Assembly: GCA_030710605.1 (NCBI GenBank) | Contig: CP092876.1 | Coordinates: 89,075,988 to 89,139,987 of the forward strand | Direction: 5' to 3' | Source of the DNA: Cordylochernes scorpioides | Taxonomy: Eukaryota > Arthropoda > Arachnida > Pseudoscorpiones > Chernetidae | Length of the DNA stretch: 64,000 bases | Shown: positions 10,741-22,500 of the stretch, piece after piece | Layout of the letters: every line of letters starts with the position of its first letter | Position numbering within the stretch: position 1 is the stretch's first letter | Program-made: the position numbers and the translations under genes | Notes under the pieces: generated by a model | The model's database searches: none | What the model was told of the DNA's origin: nothing | What the model saw: the letters and a program-made list of their open reading frames with translations, nothing else

Positions 10741-11599
10741 ACTATAAAAATAAAGAACAAAGAATTTCTATCTTCCACACTCACCTGAACTCACCCGGCT
10801 ACCACATTGATTAGAAGTTGCACTGTTATCCCACTTACATGACCATCAATGGCTGATAATAATTCCTAAATAACTACATATTGAGAAATTTAAAACAAAT
10901 TTGTATACTCTGCACCTTCTTGAGATGCTACACATCTATGGCAATGCCATAAATGGCATCCCCTTCTGATGAAAGAAAAATAATTAACTTACTGATTGTA
11001 AATCACAAACTAACAATAAACCGAAAATTACAAATAATCATAATGATAAGAATATTTGAAGGTTTTTAAACTATATTTAACAGAGGATAAAAATCTACCT
11101 CAATAAACAGAAGTTTCCAATTTAAAAATTATTGAACATGTAACTTGATGGAGAGAAGTGACTTACCCTGAAACAAGCCATGTCTACTGACACGCCAGAA
11201 GGCTCCGCCATCTTATATACCAGTTCTTGGCATCGATTCCAGACGACCAGAACAGCTGCACATCAGATTAATTTCTTAGAGGCTTGTTAAAACATGGGAA
11301 GGTATATAAAGCTTCGGAAAATAAATTATAAAGATATTATAAATGAGTATCCCTGTTTCTCTTATATTTATACAATAAAAGTAGATTTACTAGAGGAGGA
11401 TTTGCCGAAAATCAATTCGAAAAAGGAAAAAAAGTTAACGTGACGACATTTTTTATTTATTTGGTATAATCTTGGCAAGCCCTCGGACTACTCGTATGAC
11501 GTCCATTAACAAGCTATTACCCGAACACAAGAATTAAAAGAAGATATAATATGCATATACATGAAGATATTTATATAATTGAATCTAAAATTTGTAAAT

Positions 11600-12545
11600 A
11601 TTTATATGCATTAACCTGTCATACATCTATGCCTTTACATTTGTTTATACATATATATACAATTAATTTTAAGCCGTGAATAGAATAGTCATATGATGTT
11701 AACAATGAGAAAGAGAGAAAAAAAAAACGCGATAAAGAATTTTGTACAAAAGAAGAAGTGTCTGTCAATATGAACAATAAACATAATATAAATTATCAAT
11801 TTTTTAAAAGATATTCGTTTCTATATAATATTGTGGCGAAGAAATATTTTATTATTTAATTTAATATTATTCAATGAAAATATTCAATAGATTATAAAAT
11901 ATATCTTACTCTGTATTTGTAAAATCATCTTTAAAACATTTCTTTGCTTGCTTGCTTAAGATTCCCTAGCTGTAGATAGTTTTTTTTATTTGTTAACAAT
12001 TGTCGACTAGTCGCCGTGACGTCTTCAATAGATACCTTTACATGTTCCAAGACTTGATTTCAACCTCACAATATAAAATATATCTACAAAAGGTATTGAA
12101 TTTAATATGAATTCAAAGAACTTTAACGAAAATATCAAATGAACTCGCTCTCTATTCATCTATTTATCTGTATTTAATCTTATTTATTCATATTTTCATA
12201 ATTATTTTATATTTAACATAATATACCTTTATAAAAATACATATTTTTGTTTATCCCTAGTACACGTTGTACAGGCCATGATATTCATGGTGGGTAGAGG
12301 TAAGCGATTGCTCTTACTGTAAATGCACCAAATTTGCACTTCCAAATGTACCAGAGCCTCGTTTGGTTAGTATCTTATATGGACATTGTAATTAGAGGTT
12401 ATAATTTCTCTCTTTTATATAAAAATCTAGAAAGCATTAACTAATCAATAGCGTTGTACTTTGTGGTAGATGAAGGAGGTTATCCCGAAAGCTTCTCGCT
12501 ATTTTAATGAAATTAATAGCGCATTAATTGTCTCCGCATTATAAT
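11600..12545. other. Left-arm-specific segment; no gene
   Basis: This segment interrupts the left foldback arm and has no counterpart in the right arm. It carries an inverted-orientation copy of the shared terminal module at 12,265-12,385 (GGCCATGATATTCATGG, then CAGAGCCTCGTTTGGTTA). It may be a smaller related element inserted in the arm. No coding potential is visible. Confidence 0.5.
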
Positions 12546-12794
12546 TTTAATATATATGCGCCAATTCAAAATATATTCTACATATGAATATATACTTTAT
12601 ATGTGTGTTTGTGGTTCTGTGTCCATTTCGATATTCTGAGTGAGAACCTATTATACCCCACCTCGATTCATCTCCACTTCAAGAAAATATTTGGATCATA
12701 CTGCCTATATACAATACTTGTATATATATATATACTTATATAATACTTGTATATATATATATAGAATATTTGTATGTTAAATTGAAGATAGGAA

Positions 12795-13010
12795 TCTTCG
12801 AAATGGTATTCAAGCAAACTATGGACATAGCTTTTTTGGACAGTAGGATTACATATAAATATTTGCATCGAGCAATCCTCTCCCGCCAACAAAAACAAGC
12901 CCAGTTAGGTATAATTAATTATAAGACAATAAAGTGCCATCTATATGTAAAAATAGGATAATTCAAGAAAGATGTTTCTTTTACACATAAAACAATGGAA
13001 TGAAATGCTA
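12795..13010 (+). repeat. Dispersed repeat, copy 2, in the foldback loop
   Basis: It matches 8,325-8,545 through ATGGTATTCAAGCAAACTAT, ACATATAAATATTTGCATCG and ACAATGGAATGAAATGCTAG. The following bases (GCGAGTCACTGAAACGTCGG) resemble those near 5,970. Confidence 0.75.
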
Positions 13011-13553
13011 GAGGAGAATGACAGCGAGTCACTGAAACGTCGGAAACAAAATAAAATAATTGGTTTTGTTAGCTATATATCGAACTATTTTATTTTTGTC
13101 ATATACATTTTTGGAAAGTACATCACCTGATAAAGAACTCGCGATGTAAGAAAAATTTAGAAGGTGAAATATAAGAGTTTTTTGAAGTGTGGAGATGAAT
13201 CGAGAATATGGCTTATAATAGGTTCTCATTCGGAATATCGAAATGGATGCAGAACAACAAACACACCTATAGAGTATAAAGTAGTAGGTAGAATAGATTT
13301 GGATTCAATTATGTAAATATCTTCATGTATATACATATTGTATCTTCCCTTGATTCATTTATTCAGTAATAGCCTTTTGAAGGACGTCATACAAGTAGTC
13401 CGAGGCATTGTCAAGATTATACCATATAAATAAAGAATGTCATCGCCTTTTGATTTTCCTCCTTTTTAGAAATGATATCTGGCAATTCCTCCTCCAGTAA
13501 ATTCCCTTCTATTGTAGAAATCTATTAGAAATGGGGATTCTAACTTATAATAT

Positions 13554-13953
13554 TGTCGCGGCTTGGCCCCTCGGGTTCTCAGCGACGATGCGCTTCTTCC
13601 GCCGTGGATCACCTGCCCGGACTCCCGTTGATCTTCTTTGTAGCTCTTGCCTGCAGGCCACCTAAAGACGTCCAGAAGAGTAACAGCAACGATGATGGGG
13701 ATGGAGAGAGGAACAACAGCAGTCGGCTCGGAGTCTTCAAATACTGACCTTTATTGTCTTTTTATTACTAAACGTTACATTTAAATGGGATAACAAACAA
13801 CAGGTATTTACATTATGTTACCTCCCAGGGCCAATATAAAAGTGTAAGTATAAGTTTTCCCCTGGAAACAGGACCACAGCAGCCGGCGACTCCCACTTCA
13901 GTTTCAGAAGCAAAACAGGCGAGAGGGCCTTTGCAAGTGTTCTTCTCGTAACA
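13554..13953 (-). repeat. 3' LTR of the deleted Gypsy copy
   Basis: 400 bp. It lacks the roughly 15 bases around CGCCATCTATTGGACGAGG that the partner LTR has near its element-proximal end, and shows further substitutions. TG and CA termini are intact on the minus strand. Confidence 0.9.
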
Positions 13954-14145
13954 CTACCTCCCCCTTAAACTAGATCGTCCCGATCAGGTCCAATTAGTCC
14001 TCTCTCCTTGGTAACAAGCCAGTCTTCCCAAATGCACCACCTTGGCCTTTGATTTAGAACTTCGCTGGATACGGTAGACCAAATCATTGATCCTTTTGAT
14101 GATCTTGTAGGGCCCTTCCCAAACTGGCATCAACTTTGGTGAACG

Positions 14146-15197
14146 TCATTTTTTTCTTTTTGGATGAAACAGCCATACTAAATCATTTTGTCTGAATCCA
14201 TCGTGGTTCGCCCTTTGGTCATAGCGAGTCTTCATCCGGTGGCTTGCTGTGTGAATCTTGGCCCTAACCAATTCGTGAGGCTCCAACAGAATACTCCTCA
14301 GATTGTTTACATAATCAGTTACCGCTGCCGGCGGCTCCCCAGGACTGCCGAACTCCAAATCACATGGAAGTCGTAATTCTCTTTCAAACATTCTCTTGGC
14401 CGGTGTCTGCCCAGTTGTCTCGTGAATGACGGCTCGGTACGCCATAAGAAATAGCGGCAGTCTTACGTATCAATCTCTTTGGTGCTGCTCCACAACTTTA
14501 GACAAATGTTCCTCCATCGTTTTATTGAACCTTTCAACCATTCCATCAGATTGGGGGTGAAGGGGAGTTGTTCTTGTCTTCCAAACTCCCAACAGCCTAC
14601 ACAATTCTTGGAACACCCCTGCCTCGAAGTTTCGTCCTTTATCCAAATGCAATTCCAGTGGCACTCCAAACCGACACATCAGGTTGTCCATTAGAACTTT
14701 CGCAACCGTCGTAGCCTCCTGATTCGGGATTGCGTAGGCTTCGGGCCACTTAGTGAAATAATCCATGGTGACCAAAATATATCTGTTGCCGCCTTCTGTA
14801 ACTGGGAATGGACCGGCCACATCGATGGCGATTCTCTCAAATGGTGCGCCCATATTGTATTCCCTCATCATTTCTCTGGATCTAGTTTTTGGTCCTATGC
14901 TTGCGGCACACCTGTCGCATTCTTTTCACCACCTTTCCACATCCTCTTGTAGTATACCCAAAAAAATCTCTCCCTAACTTTCTTTAGCATTTTATTAATG
15001 CCAAAATGAGCCTCCGAGACTTCATCGTGTATTTCCCATAGGACATTGGGAACCTGGACCTTAGGGACTACTAGCTGCATGGTTTTACTCTTTCCATCGG
15101 CACTTTCCCAAATTCTTTTTAGCAGTTCGTTATCTATACTGAGGGAGTCCCACTGTGACCACAAGGCCTTCAAATCGGGGCTCTTGTCGGATATCAT
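14146..15197 (-). pseudogene. Gypsy integrase remnant
   Basis: Minus-strand frames give, in order, an H2C2-type zinc-binding segment (HDEVSEAHFGINKMLKKVRE, then RFFWVYYKRMW) near 14,930-15,060, followed by the catalytic core and C-terminal part. The core shows the first Asp in IDVAGPFPV, the second in LDKGRNFEA, and the Glu in HPQSDGMVERFNKTME. The C-terminal part has AYRAVIHETTGQTPAKRMFGR-like text and NDLVWLFHP. Breaks occur near 14,890 and 14,460, and the C-terminus runs out at about 14,150. It would have inserted the element's DNA; it is not functional. Confidence 0.85.
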
Positions 15198-15200
15198 TTC

Positions 15201-15704
15201 TCAGCTTGGTCTTTCATTCCCCCTTTCTTTCCATTCCAAGATTGGGTCGATGTTGGGACCCCGTCGCTGGATAATCCTACAACTTTCAGTGGTCCAGTCG
15301 TCACTCGGCACCATAGTTGTTCTCCTTGAGGTTACTTCATGTTCATCAATTTTCTCACAATGCTTGCAGTCGCCACAAGGTCTTCTGGAGAGAGCATCTG
15401 CATTGCTATGTTTTCTTCTAGGCCGGTCCATAACGTTGGCAGAATTTAGTTTTCCTGGCTGTCTCTGGTCGGGCAGCCTGACAGTGCACTGCCTCTTTAG
15501 ATAACCATGTCGTCCACAGCGGAAACAGGGCCCAGCCGATCGTCTGACAGGCCTGCCGGTCTCTTCTAGCCGTTCTAGTCTCTTCATTATCTCCTTAATG
15601 GCGTCCGATTCCCCACCGCCTCCAGTGGTGCTTTGCTCCGCAATTAATTCTGCACCACGGACCCGTGGGTACCCCGTTTCGCTCACTCGGTAGGCCGCCT
15701 CCAC
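15201..15704 (-). pseudogene. Gag zinc-knuckle part fused to RNase H/pol tail
   Basis: The frame begins in gag (VEAAYRVSETG, then a MKRLERLEETGRP stretch) and includes a CCHC zinc knuckle, CFRCGRHGYLKRQC. About 15 residues later it jumps to KHSNADALSRRPC and DCKHC, a phrase that normally follows RNase H in Gypsy pol. Protease, reverse transcriptase and RNase H are therefore missing between these points (junction near 15,425). The fusion stays in frame, which may be chance. A frameshift near 15,705 separates it from the preceding gag part. Confidence 0.8.
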
Positions 15705-16093
15705 CTCAGGGCGCGAACCAGCGCCTCTCTTGATTTATCGAAAGAAGTAAGTCGTAACACTCTTTGGACTTCTACATCTCGAATACCATCGATAAACGTC
15801 TGGGCAGCCTATTGGTCAAGGGATTCAATGGGAGCACCAGGGTAGGCCAGATGACAGAGCCTCTTGACATCAGCTTCAAACCCCTGCAAACTTTCCCTTA
15901 CTTTTTGTCTTCTTAGCTTAAGTTGAACCTGGTATACTTGCCTTAGATGTTGTTCTCCATATCTCAACTCAAGTTCTTCCATCAACATCGCATAACTCTG
16001 TTGGTCTGCACGCGGAACCGCCTGAAGCAGATCTAAGGCCGGTCCCCGAAGAGCCACAATCAAATTGGTCACTTTTTCGGTTTTTCCCACCAG
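15705..16093 (-). pseudogene. Gypsy gag fragment joined directly to the LTR
   Basis: Minus-strand text VTNLIVALRGPALDLLQ, then a YGEQHLRQVYQVQLKLRRQK stretch and CHLAYPGAP, is the central part of a Gypsy Gag. An in-frame stop follows LDQ near 15,808, after which AAQTFIDGIRDVEVQRVL continues in the same frame. Codons for Gag begin within about 10 bases of the LTR end at 16,094, leaving no room for a primer-binding site or the Gag N-terminus, so that region is deleted. The open frame extending into the LTR is not part of the gene. Confidence 0.8.
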
Positions 16094-16505
16094 TGTCGCG
16101 GCTTGGCCCCTCCGGTTCTCTGCGACGATACGCTTCTTCCGCCGTGGATCACCTGCCCGGACTCCCTCGTAGCTCTTTGTAGCTCTTCCCTGCAGGCCAC
16201 CTAAATACGTCCAGAATAGTAACAGCAACGATGATGGCGATGGAGAGAGGAACAACAGCAGGCGGCACGGAGACTTCAAACACTGACCTTTATTGTCTTT
16301 TATTACTAAACGTTACATTTAAATTAAATAACAAACAACAGGTATTTACATTATGTTACCCCCTAGGGCCAATATAAAAGTGTAAGTGTAAGTTTTCCCC
16401 TGGAAACAGGACCACAGCAGCTGGCGACTCCCACATCAGTTTCAGAAGCAAAACAGGCGAAAGCGCCATCTATTGGACGAGGTTGCAAGTGTTCTTCTCG
16501 TAACA
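16094..16505 (-). repeat. 5' LTR of the deleted Gypsy copy
   Basis: 412 bp, TGTTACG to CGCGACA on the minus strand. It ends at the AATAT target duplication (16,506-16,510). The reading from this LTR into gag is direct, without an untranslated leader. Confidence 0.9.
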
Positions 16506-17099
16506 ATATCTACATGATTTAATTTCCAAAGCTTTATCTCCTTCATATGTTTTAACAAGCCTCTAAGACATTAATCTGATGTACAGCTGTTCTGGTCGTC
16601 TGGAATCGATGATAAGAACTGGTATATAAGATGGCGCAGCCTTCTAGCGTGTCAGTAGACATGCTTATTTCAGGGTTATTAACTTCTCTCCATTGTGTTA
16701 CATGTTCATCTTTGTTTAAATTTCAAACTACTGTTTATTGTGGTAATCTTCTTATTATATGCTAATTATAGTTTCAAAATTTTTATATTTTTTATCTCAT
16801 TATTAAATTTTATAATTACTGTTTTAATATTAGTTTGTGTGTTTTAGAATCAGCAATTTAATTATTTTTCTTTTATCAGAAGGTGGCTATTCACCTTCAA
16901 GTTATATTTCTGGCATTGCCATTAATATGTAGCATCACACGAAGATCCTAAATATACAAATTTGTTTCAAATATCACAATGTGTAGTTGTTTAGGAATTA
17001 ATATCAGCCATTGATGGCTTTGAAAGTGGGATAACAGTGCAACTTCTATTCAATGTGGTAGCTGGGTGAATTCAGCTCAGTGTGGAAGATAGAAATAAT

Positions 17100-18190
17100 T
17101 TGTTTTCCATTTTCGTAGTTGATTGATCTCTCTTGAAATTTATTGTGTTAGTGCTAAAGTATAATTGTTCATTGGAGTATATCGGCCATTCTATGTTTAT
17201 TTTTGTAAGATAATTTGTTTTATTCATTGTATTAGCATGGTATATGTTCATTGTGTAAGTGCGAAAGTAGAATTGTTCATAGGAGTATATCAGCCATTCT
17301 ATTTTTATTTTTGTAAGATAATTTGTTTTATTCATTGTATTAGCATTGTATATGTTTATTGTGTAAGTGCGAAAGTAGAATTGTTCATTGGAGTATATCG
17401 GCCATTCTATTTTTATTTTTGTAAGATAATTTGTTTTATTCATTGTATTAGCATGGTATATTTTTATTGTGTTAGTGCGAAAGTAGAATTGTTCATTGGA
17501 ATAGATTAGCTGCTATTTGTTCTTTTTGTAAGCTAAGTTGTTTTATTCATGGTATTAGCGTGGAATAAATTCATTGTGTAAGCGATAAAGTAGCATTGTG
17601 TTCTTTGGAATAGATTGGCCAGTCTATGTTCATTTTATAAGCTCAATGTTTTATTCATTGTATAAGCCTGTTCTATGTTTTTTTGTGTAAGCGATAAAGT
17701 AGTATTGTGTTCATTGGAATAGATTGGCCGGTCTATTTTTATCTTGTAAGCTTTTTATCCATTGAATTAGCTTGTTGTAGATTTATAGTGCGAGTGCTGA
17801 AGTAGTATTGTGTTCATTTGAATAGGGTCTATGCATGTTTTGTAAGTTGAGTAACTTTATTTATGTTATTAGCCTGGTATAGTTTACTTGTGTGAAAGGC
17901 AAAGTGATAGTATTGATTAATGTTTAAATAAATGTTAATTTTGTAAGCTAAGTTATGTAATTCATTGAATTTCCGTGATCTGGGTTTATTGTGTAATGAC
18001 AGAAAATTATTGTTCATCGGAATAGAGTGATCTCTGCTTATATTCTGAGCTAAAATGTTGTTTTATTATTCAATTATCGCAGTATATGTTTATTGTGTAA
18101 GCGCTAAAAAAGCGTACTTGTAGAATTGTTAACTAGAAAAGAGTGTTCTATGTTTATTTTTAACTAAAAGTTTATTCGTTGTATTAACGT
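17100..18190. repeat. Tandem array in right foldback arm, best units 108 bp
   Basis: Three well-conserved 108-bp units (about 17,165-17,500) contain TTGTAAGATAATTTGTTTTA, ATTCATTGTATTAGCAT, and GTGCGAAAGTAGAATTGTTC. More degenerate units of about 105-120 bp continue to 18,190. Because 108 is divisible by three, both strands stay open and give a 36-residue repeating peptide. I treat these as repeat artefacts. The array is the inverted partner of 9,930-10,740. Confidence 0.88.
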
Positions 18191-18944
18191 GTGGCATAGG
18201 TTCATCAAATTAAAAATATTGAAAGATTTCTCTATTTTTTTTAAATAATGATTTGAAACCTTTCATTATATAGGACTAGGAATTCCTCTTATCCCATAAA
18301 AACCGTTCTGATGTTTCTTTTAAAAAATAATCCAAAAATGCCTATATGAGATTTTCAAAGAGAAAAGGGTTCTTCTTGGTTTCAATTGCTTCAAGAATGA
18401 GTATTTGGGTTTCTGGTACTATTGAAGTCTGGTTCTTCGTGTGTTGACAGGTGTTGGTGATTCTGGTATTTACCCTCACTCTCTGCGGCGTTATCTCCCT
18501 TCAGAAGCGCAGGCAGTAGCTATGTGGCCATTATCTCGCTGAAGCTGTTTCATTGGTTCGCCCAAATGGTGTTTACGAGCCGACCAAAAGAGCTCTACCC
18601 TTGTTTCCAGGTGTGTACACAGAGTCCTGGAAGAAATTGACCATTTGGCTCTGCAAAAAGGTTTTGTCTTTTAGAGCGAAATGTTCTACTTTATATAAGT
18701 CACGCTAACAAGGGCCAAACAGCCCGAAACGCATTCGTGGTTACTTAACTTGATTCATCAAGAAAATGGGCATGCCAAATGTCAGGAAACGGGCTAAATA
18801 AGCGTTTAGTTGATTTCTTTTCCACTAAATGGCGCTCTCTCTGCCATCTATAAATTCATGTGATCCAGGTCAGGATATGCCTTTTTGATTTTAATATAAA
18901 TATTTTTACTATATTTCAATTTATATTCCATGGTGGGGGTATAT

Positions 18945-19082
18945 ATACCAAGTAAACGTGGCCATGATAATCATGGTGTGTAGTTAGCGTCTGCTTTTAC
19001 TGTAAGTACACCATATGTCCATACTTTTAGGAATCAATTCGACTACGGCACTTACAAGTGTTCCAGAGCCTCGTTTGGTTTA
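18945..19082 (-). repeat. Shared terminal module, copy 2 (inverted)
   Basis: Reverse complement of 8,915-9,045 with few differences. It marks the right end of the foldback structure. Homology with the left flank continues outward to about 19,219, where the copia element starts. Confidence 0.75.
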
Positions 19083-19219
19083 TTTATTATCTGACCTCTA
19101 TATAGATGTACAATTCTCTCGCGAATTCTGAGATCTATGATTCTTCTGAAATTCTCTGATATAGATATTTATTTTAAATAGATATCTATAATTAATATCA
19201 ATAAAAATTAAAATAATAC

Positions 19220-19462
19220 TGTTAGAAATGTGAAATTTATAGAGTCGCTGTTTCATCCCAAGTTGACCTTCGGCACATGTACACTGAGGCGGCGCCACCA
19301 TATACCATGTGTGACGTCACTACTTACCCCTACTTCCTGCCTGCCTGCCGCTGGCTGTTTACAACTGTCATTCTATCTCTCTTTTGATTTTCTCTAAACT
19401 TGTATAACCAATAAATCAATTGGGACTCTGCTTTAACGAGTCTTTCGTTAATATTTCCAATA
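19220..19462 (+). repeat. 5' LTR of copia 1
   Basis: 243 bp starting TGTTAGAAATGTG and ending TTTCCAATA. It holds an AATAAA polyadenylation signal at 19,410-19,415. I see no clear TATA box. Confidence 0.93.
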
Positions 19463-19540
19463 GGTTATGGGTCCTGACTACGCCCCAAATTTGAAGAAGC
19501 AAACCTAAAGTGAAACTGCTAAGCCTAACTCGTGCTAAAT

Positions 19541-22500
19541 ATGACGCACCTTGAGAATCAAGTCCGCCAGTTCAAAGGCGAAAACTTCTCCTTTTGGAAA
19601 TTTCAGTTCCGACTACTATTAGAGCAAAATCAACTTTTGGATATCGTGGACGGCAAAGAAATCAAACCAGAGGTAAGTGACGCTACCTCTGCTATACAGG
19701 ATGCATGGCACGCCAAAGATATCAAAGCCCGAATGCTTATATCACAGGCACTTGAATTAAGATTTCTAGAACCTTTGATGTCCTGTAAAACTGCCGCTCA
19801 AATGTGGACAAGGCTCATGTCCATCTACGAACAGAGATCAGAGATCGCAATTGGCATGTTGTGGCAACAATTTTTTGACGACCGAATGTCGTCATCAGAG
19901 GATGTCAGCAGCTATATCGCCAAGATTGAAAATCTTAGTGCAAGAATTCAGGATGCAGGAGGAACGATTACAGATGACCAGAAAGTGGCAAATATAATAA
20001 ACTCTCTTCCTTCGAGCATGCGGTATTTCCTCCCAGCTTGGGAGTCTCAAGCGCCGATTACGCAGACTCTAGAGAACTTATCAGCACGTCTTCTGATTGA
20101 AGAATGTAGAAACCAGCAGGACGATCCCTCGCAAGGTACAGCATTCTACCAACAGACTAAACCAAGAATCAAAGAAGATAACATAAAGAAGACGGATTCA
20201 GGAAAGATATCAGAACTAAAGAAAAAGACTGAATGCCATTATTGTCACAAGATTGGTCATTGGTCACGGGAATGTCGGAAACGGATTGCCGACCAGCAGA
20301 AGAAAAACGAGAAGCGGAAGAACCAAGCAGGAGATTGTGATCATAAAGGTTTCAACGCTGATACCATCCTAAAGTGGAATGATTGCGACATATGGTGGGC
20401 AGATAGCGGAGCTACCTGCAGCATGACCTTCCGACGTGAATGGTTCAAGTCCTCCACTCTGATCCACAACGATCATAGAATATACCTTGGAGACAACACT
20501 TCCGTCCTTGCAGAAGGTACAGGTGACATTGAAATCCTTGCCATGGTGAATGGAGAATGGATTACAATATCAATCAGGAATGTGCTCTACTCTTCGAAGC
20601 TCAAGAAAAATTTGTTCAGCCTGGGAGTGTGCACTGAAAAGGGATACCGAGTAGACATCGACAAGGATGAGCTGCGCATCTACTCAAGAAAAGATCTGAA
20701 AGCAGTTGGACAACGCCAAGATGGGCTCTACAAGATGATGTTCCGAGTTACTTCATCTTCACAAGGATTTTCTGCAAAGATCAACAACCTCCAACTGTGG
20801 CACGAAAGACTAGCACACATCTCACTCACCACTATTCGAGAAATGGCCAAGAAAGGATTGATCAACGGTTTGCAACCCGAGGACATAAAAGAAGACGATT
20901 TCTTCTGTCAAGGCTGCCAAGAAGGAAAAGCTCACAGAAGCCTAGTCATTTGTCTGAAACAAAGGAGTACAATCCTGGTGAGTTCATTCTAAGTGATATC
21001 TGCGGCCCTATGCCAACACAATCAATAGGAGGATCACTTTATTTCATTTTATTCAAAGATTATTCCAGTGGCTTTCGCCATATAGATTTCATTAGACACA
21101 AATCCGATATTTTACACAAATTTGAAAACTTTGCTAGATTCAGTTATAATCAAACAGGCAATAAAATTAAAGTGATTAGAACCGATAATGCACTAGAATA
21201 TACCAGTAAAGATTTCACAAATACGTGCAGAAAGTTCGGAATAGTGCATGAATTGTCAGCTCCATATGTTCACGAACAGATAGGGCGCGTAGAACGAGAC
21301 AATAGAACTATTGTCGAAGCAGCTCGATCGATGCTGTGCGCACGTAATCTTCCCGAAGAACTTCGGGCAGAAGCTTGCAACACTGCAACCTTCATTCTAA
21401 ACCGAACATTCACTAAACAAGCTCCCAATACCACACCCTATGAACTCTTTTTTGGAAGAAAAGTTAGTTTATATAATCTAAAGATTTTCGGCTGTGAAGC
21501 ATGGTTGCATACACCTAAAGAACGTAGAAGGAAATGGGATAAGAAATCACAAAAGATGATTTTCTTAGGGTACGATAAAACATGCACTAACTTTCGACTC
21601 TGGAACCCTTCTACTAGAAAGATTTCTATCTCTAAAGATGTTACTTTTAACGAGACAAAACTCCAACATTACGAACTAGAGGGAGAAAGCCTCATCCCAA
21701 TAGACATTGACCTTGATCCTCCGGCACCTACGACCGAGGATGAATCACCTACAACGCTACATTTTTCCACGCCACCCGCATTCCACCCGATGATAACTCG
21801 ATCTAAAAAGAAAGCAGATTCTTGTAACTACCATTTTGTCGATGAACCTTCAACCTATAAAGATGCTATGGAAAGTCCAAATGCCGAAAAATGGTTGGAT
21901 GCAATGAAAGAAGAAATAAAAGCGTTAGAATCTAATAACACATGGTCACTCGAAACCCTACCAGACGGATATAAGCCAATAGGAAGTAAATGGGTTTATA
22001 AGCTAAAATCCCATCCCAACTCTACGGCACCTAAATTTAAGGCTAGACTTGTAGCTAAGGGTTACACACAAAGGAAGAACGTAGACTATTTCGACACTTT
22101 CAGTCCTGTTGTCAGATATGATTCACTTCGAGTGTTACTAGCAAACGCGGCATCAGAAAGAATGTTCTTAAAACAATTTGACGTAAAGGCTGCATTTTTA
22201 TATGGTGACCTAGACGAAGTCATATACTTAGAACAACCAGAAGGTTTCTCTCAAGGACACAATTTTGTTTGTAAACTACAAAAGAGTCTATATGGACTGA
22301 AACAATCGTCCAGAAATTGGAATAGGAAGTTTAAATCCTTCTTAGAGAAACACAATTTTTTTCATTCTAATGCAGATCAATGTGTTTTCACCGGAACTAT
22401 TAACGACACTCAAATGATCCTTGCTCTTTACGTCGATGATGGACTTCTCATGTCTCGGTACAAGGACGATATCGATTATATCGTCCAGGAACTATCTCAC

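Larger units (their letters stand above)
13554..16505 (-). mobile_element. Gypsy deletion derivative with LTRs and AATAT duplication
   Basis: Two direct repeats of about 400 bp (13,554-13,953 and 16,094-16,505) bound 2.1 kb. On the minus strand the LTRs start TGTTACGAGAAG and end CCGCGACA. A 5-bp duplication AATAT flanks the whole (13,549-13,553 and 16,506-16,510). A purine-rich tract precedes the 3' LTR (AAGGGGGAGG, minus strand, about 13,957-13,970). Compared with a full Gypsy element, the primer site, the N-terminal part of gag, and protease, reverse transcriptase and most of RNase H are missing. The LTRs differ by several indels and substitutions, so the copy is not recent. Confidence 0.92.
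8790..19219. mobile_element. Giant foldback-like element with nested insertions
   Basis: Two long arms are reverse complements. The left arm is 8,790-11,600 plus 12,545-12,690; the right arm is 13,170-13,553 plus 16,511-19,219. Matching landmarks, in mirrored order, include CCAAACGAGGCTCTGG (8,918 and 19,076), the module near 9,235 and 18,870, a near-identical 250-bp stretch (9,600-9,850 and 18,250-18,500), tandem arrays (9,930-10,740 and 17,100-18,190), GTTGCACTGTTATCCCACTT (10,825 and 17,025), and GTCTACTGACACGCC (11,182 and 16,650). The loop is about 480 bp. Long inverted arms containing tandem repeats are the hallmark of Foldback-type elements. No transposase is visible. A left-only segment (11,600-12,545) and a nested Gypsy (13,554-16,505) interrupt the arms. 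Outer ends and target duplication are undetermined. Confidence 0.75.

Noticed and set aside
17072..17509. Open frames of 123 and 114 codons on opposite strands
   Set aside because: Both are products of the 108-bp tandem repeat and are very rich in Phe, Ile, Tyr and Cys or Asn. No known domain is present. Kept only as a finding.
19532..19540. An upstream start for copia 1 gag
   Set aside because: The codon at 19,532 is GTG. The first ATG, at 19,541, gives the family-like MTHLENQ start.
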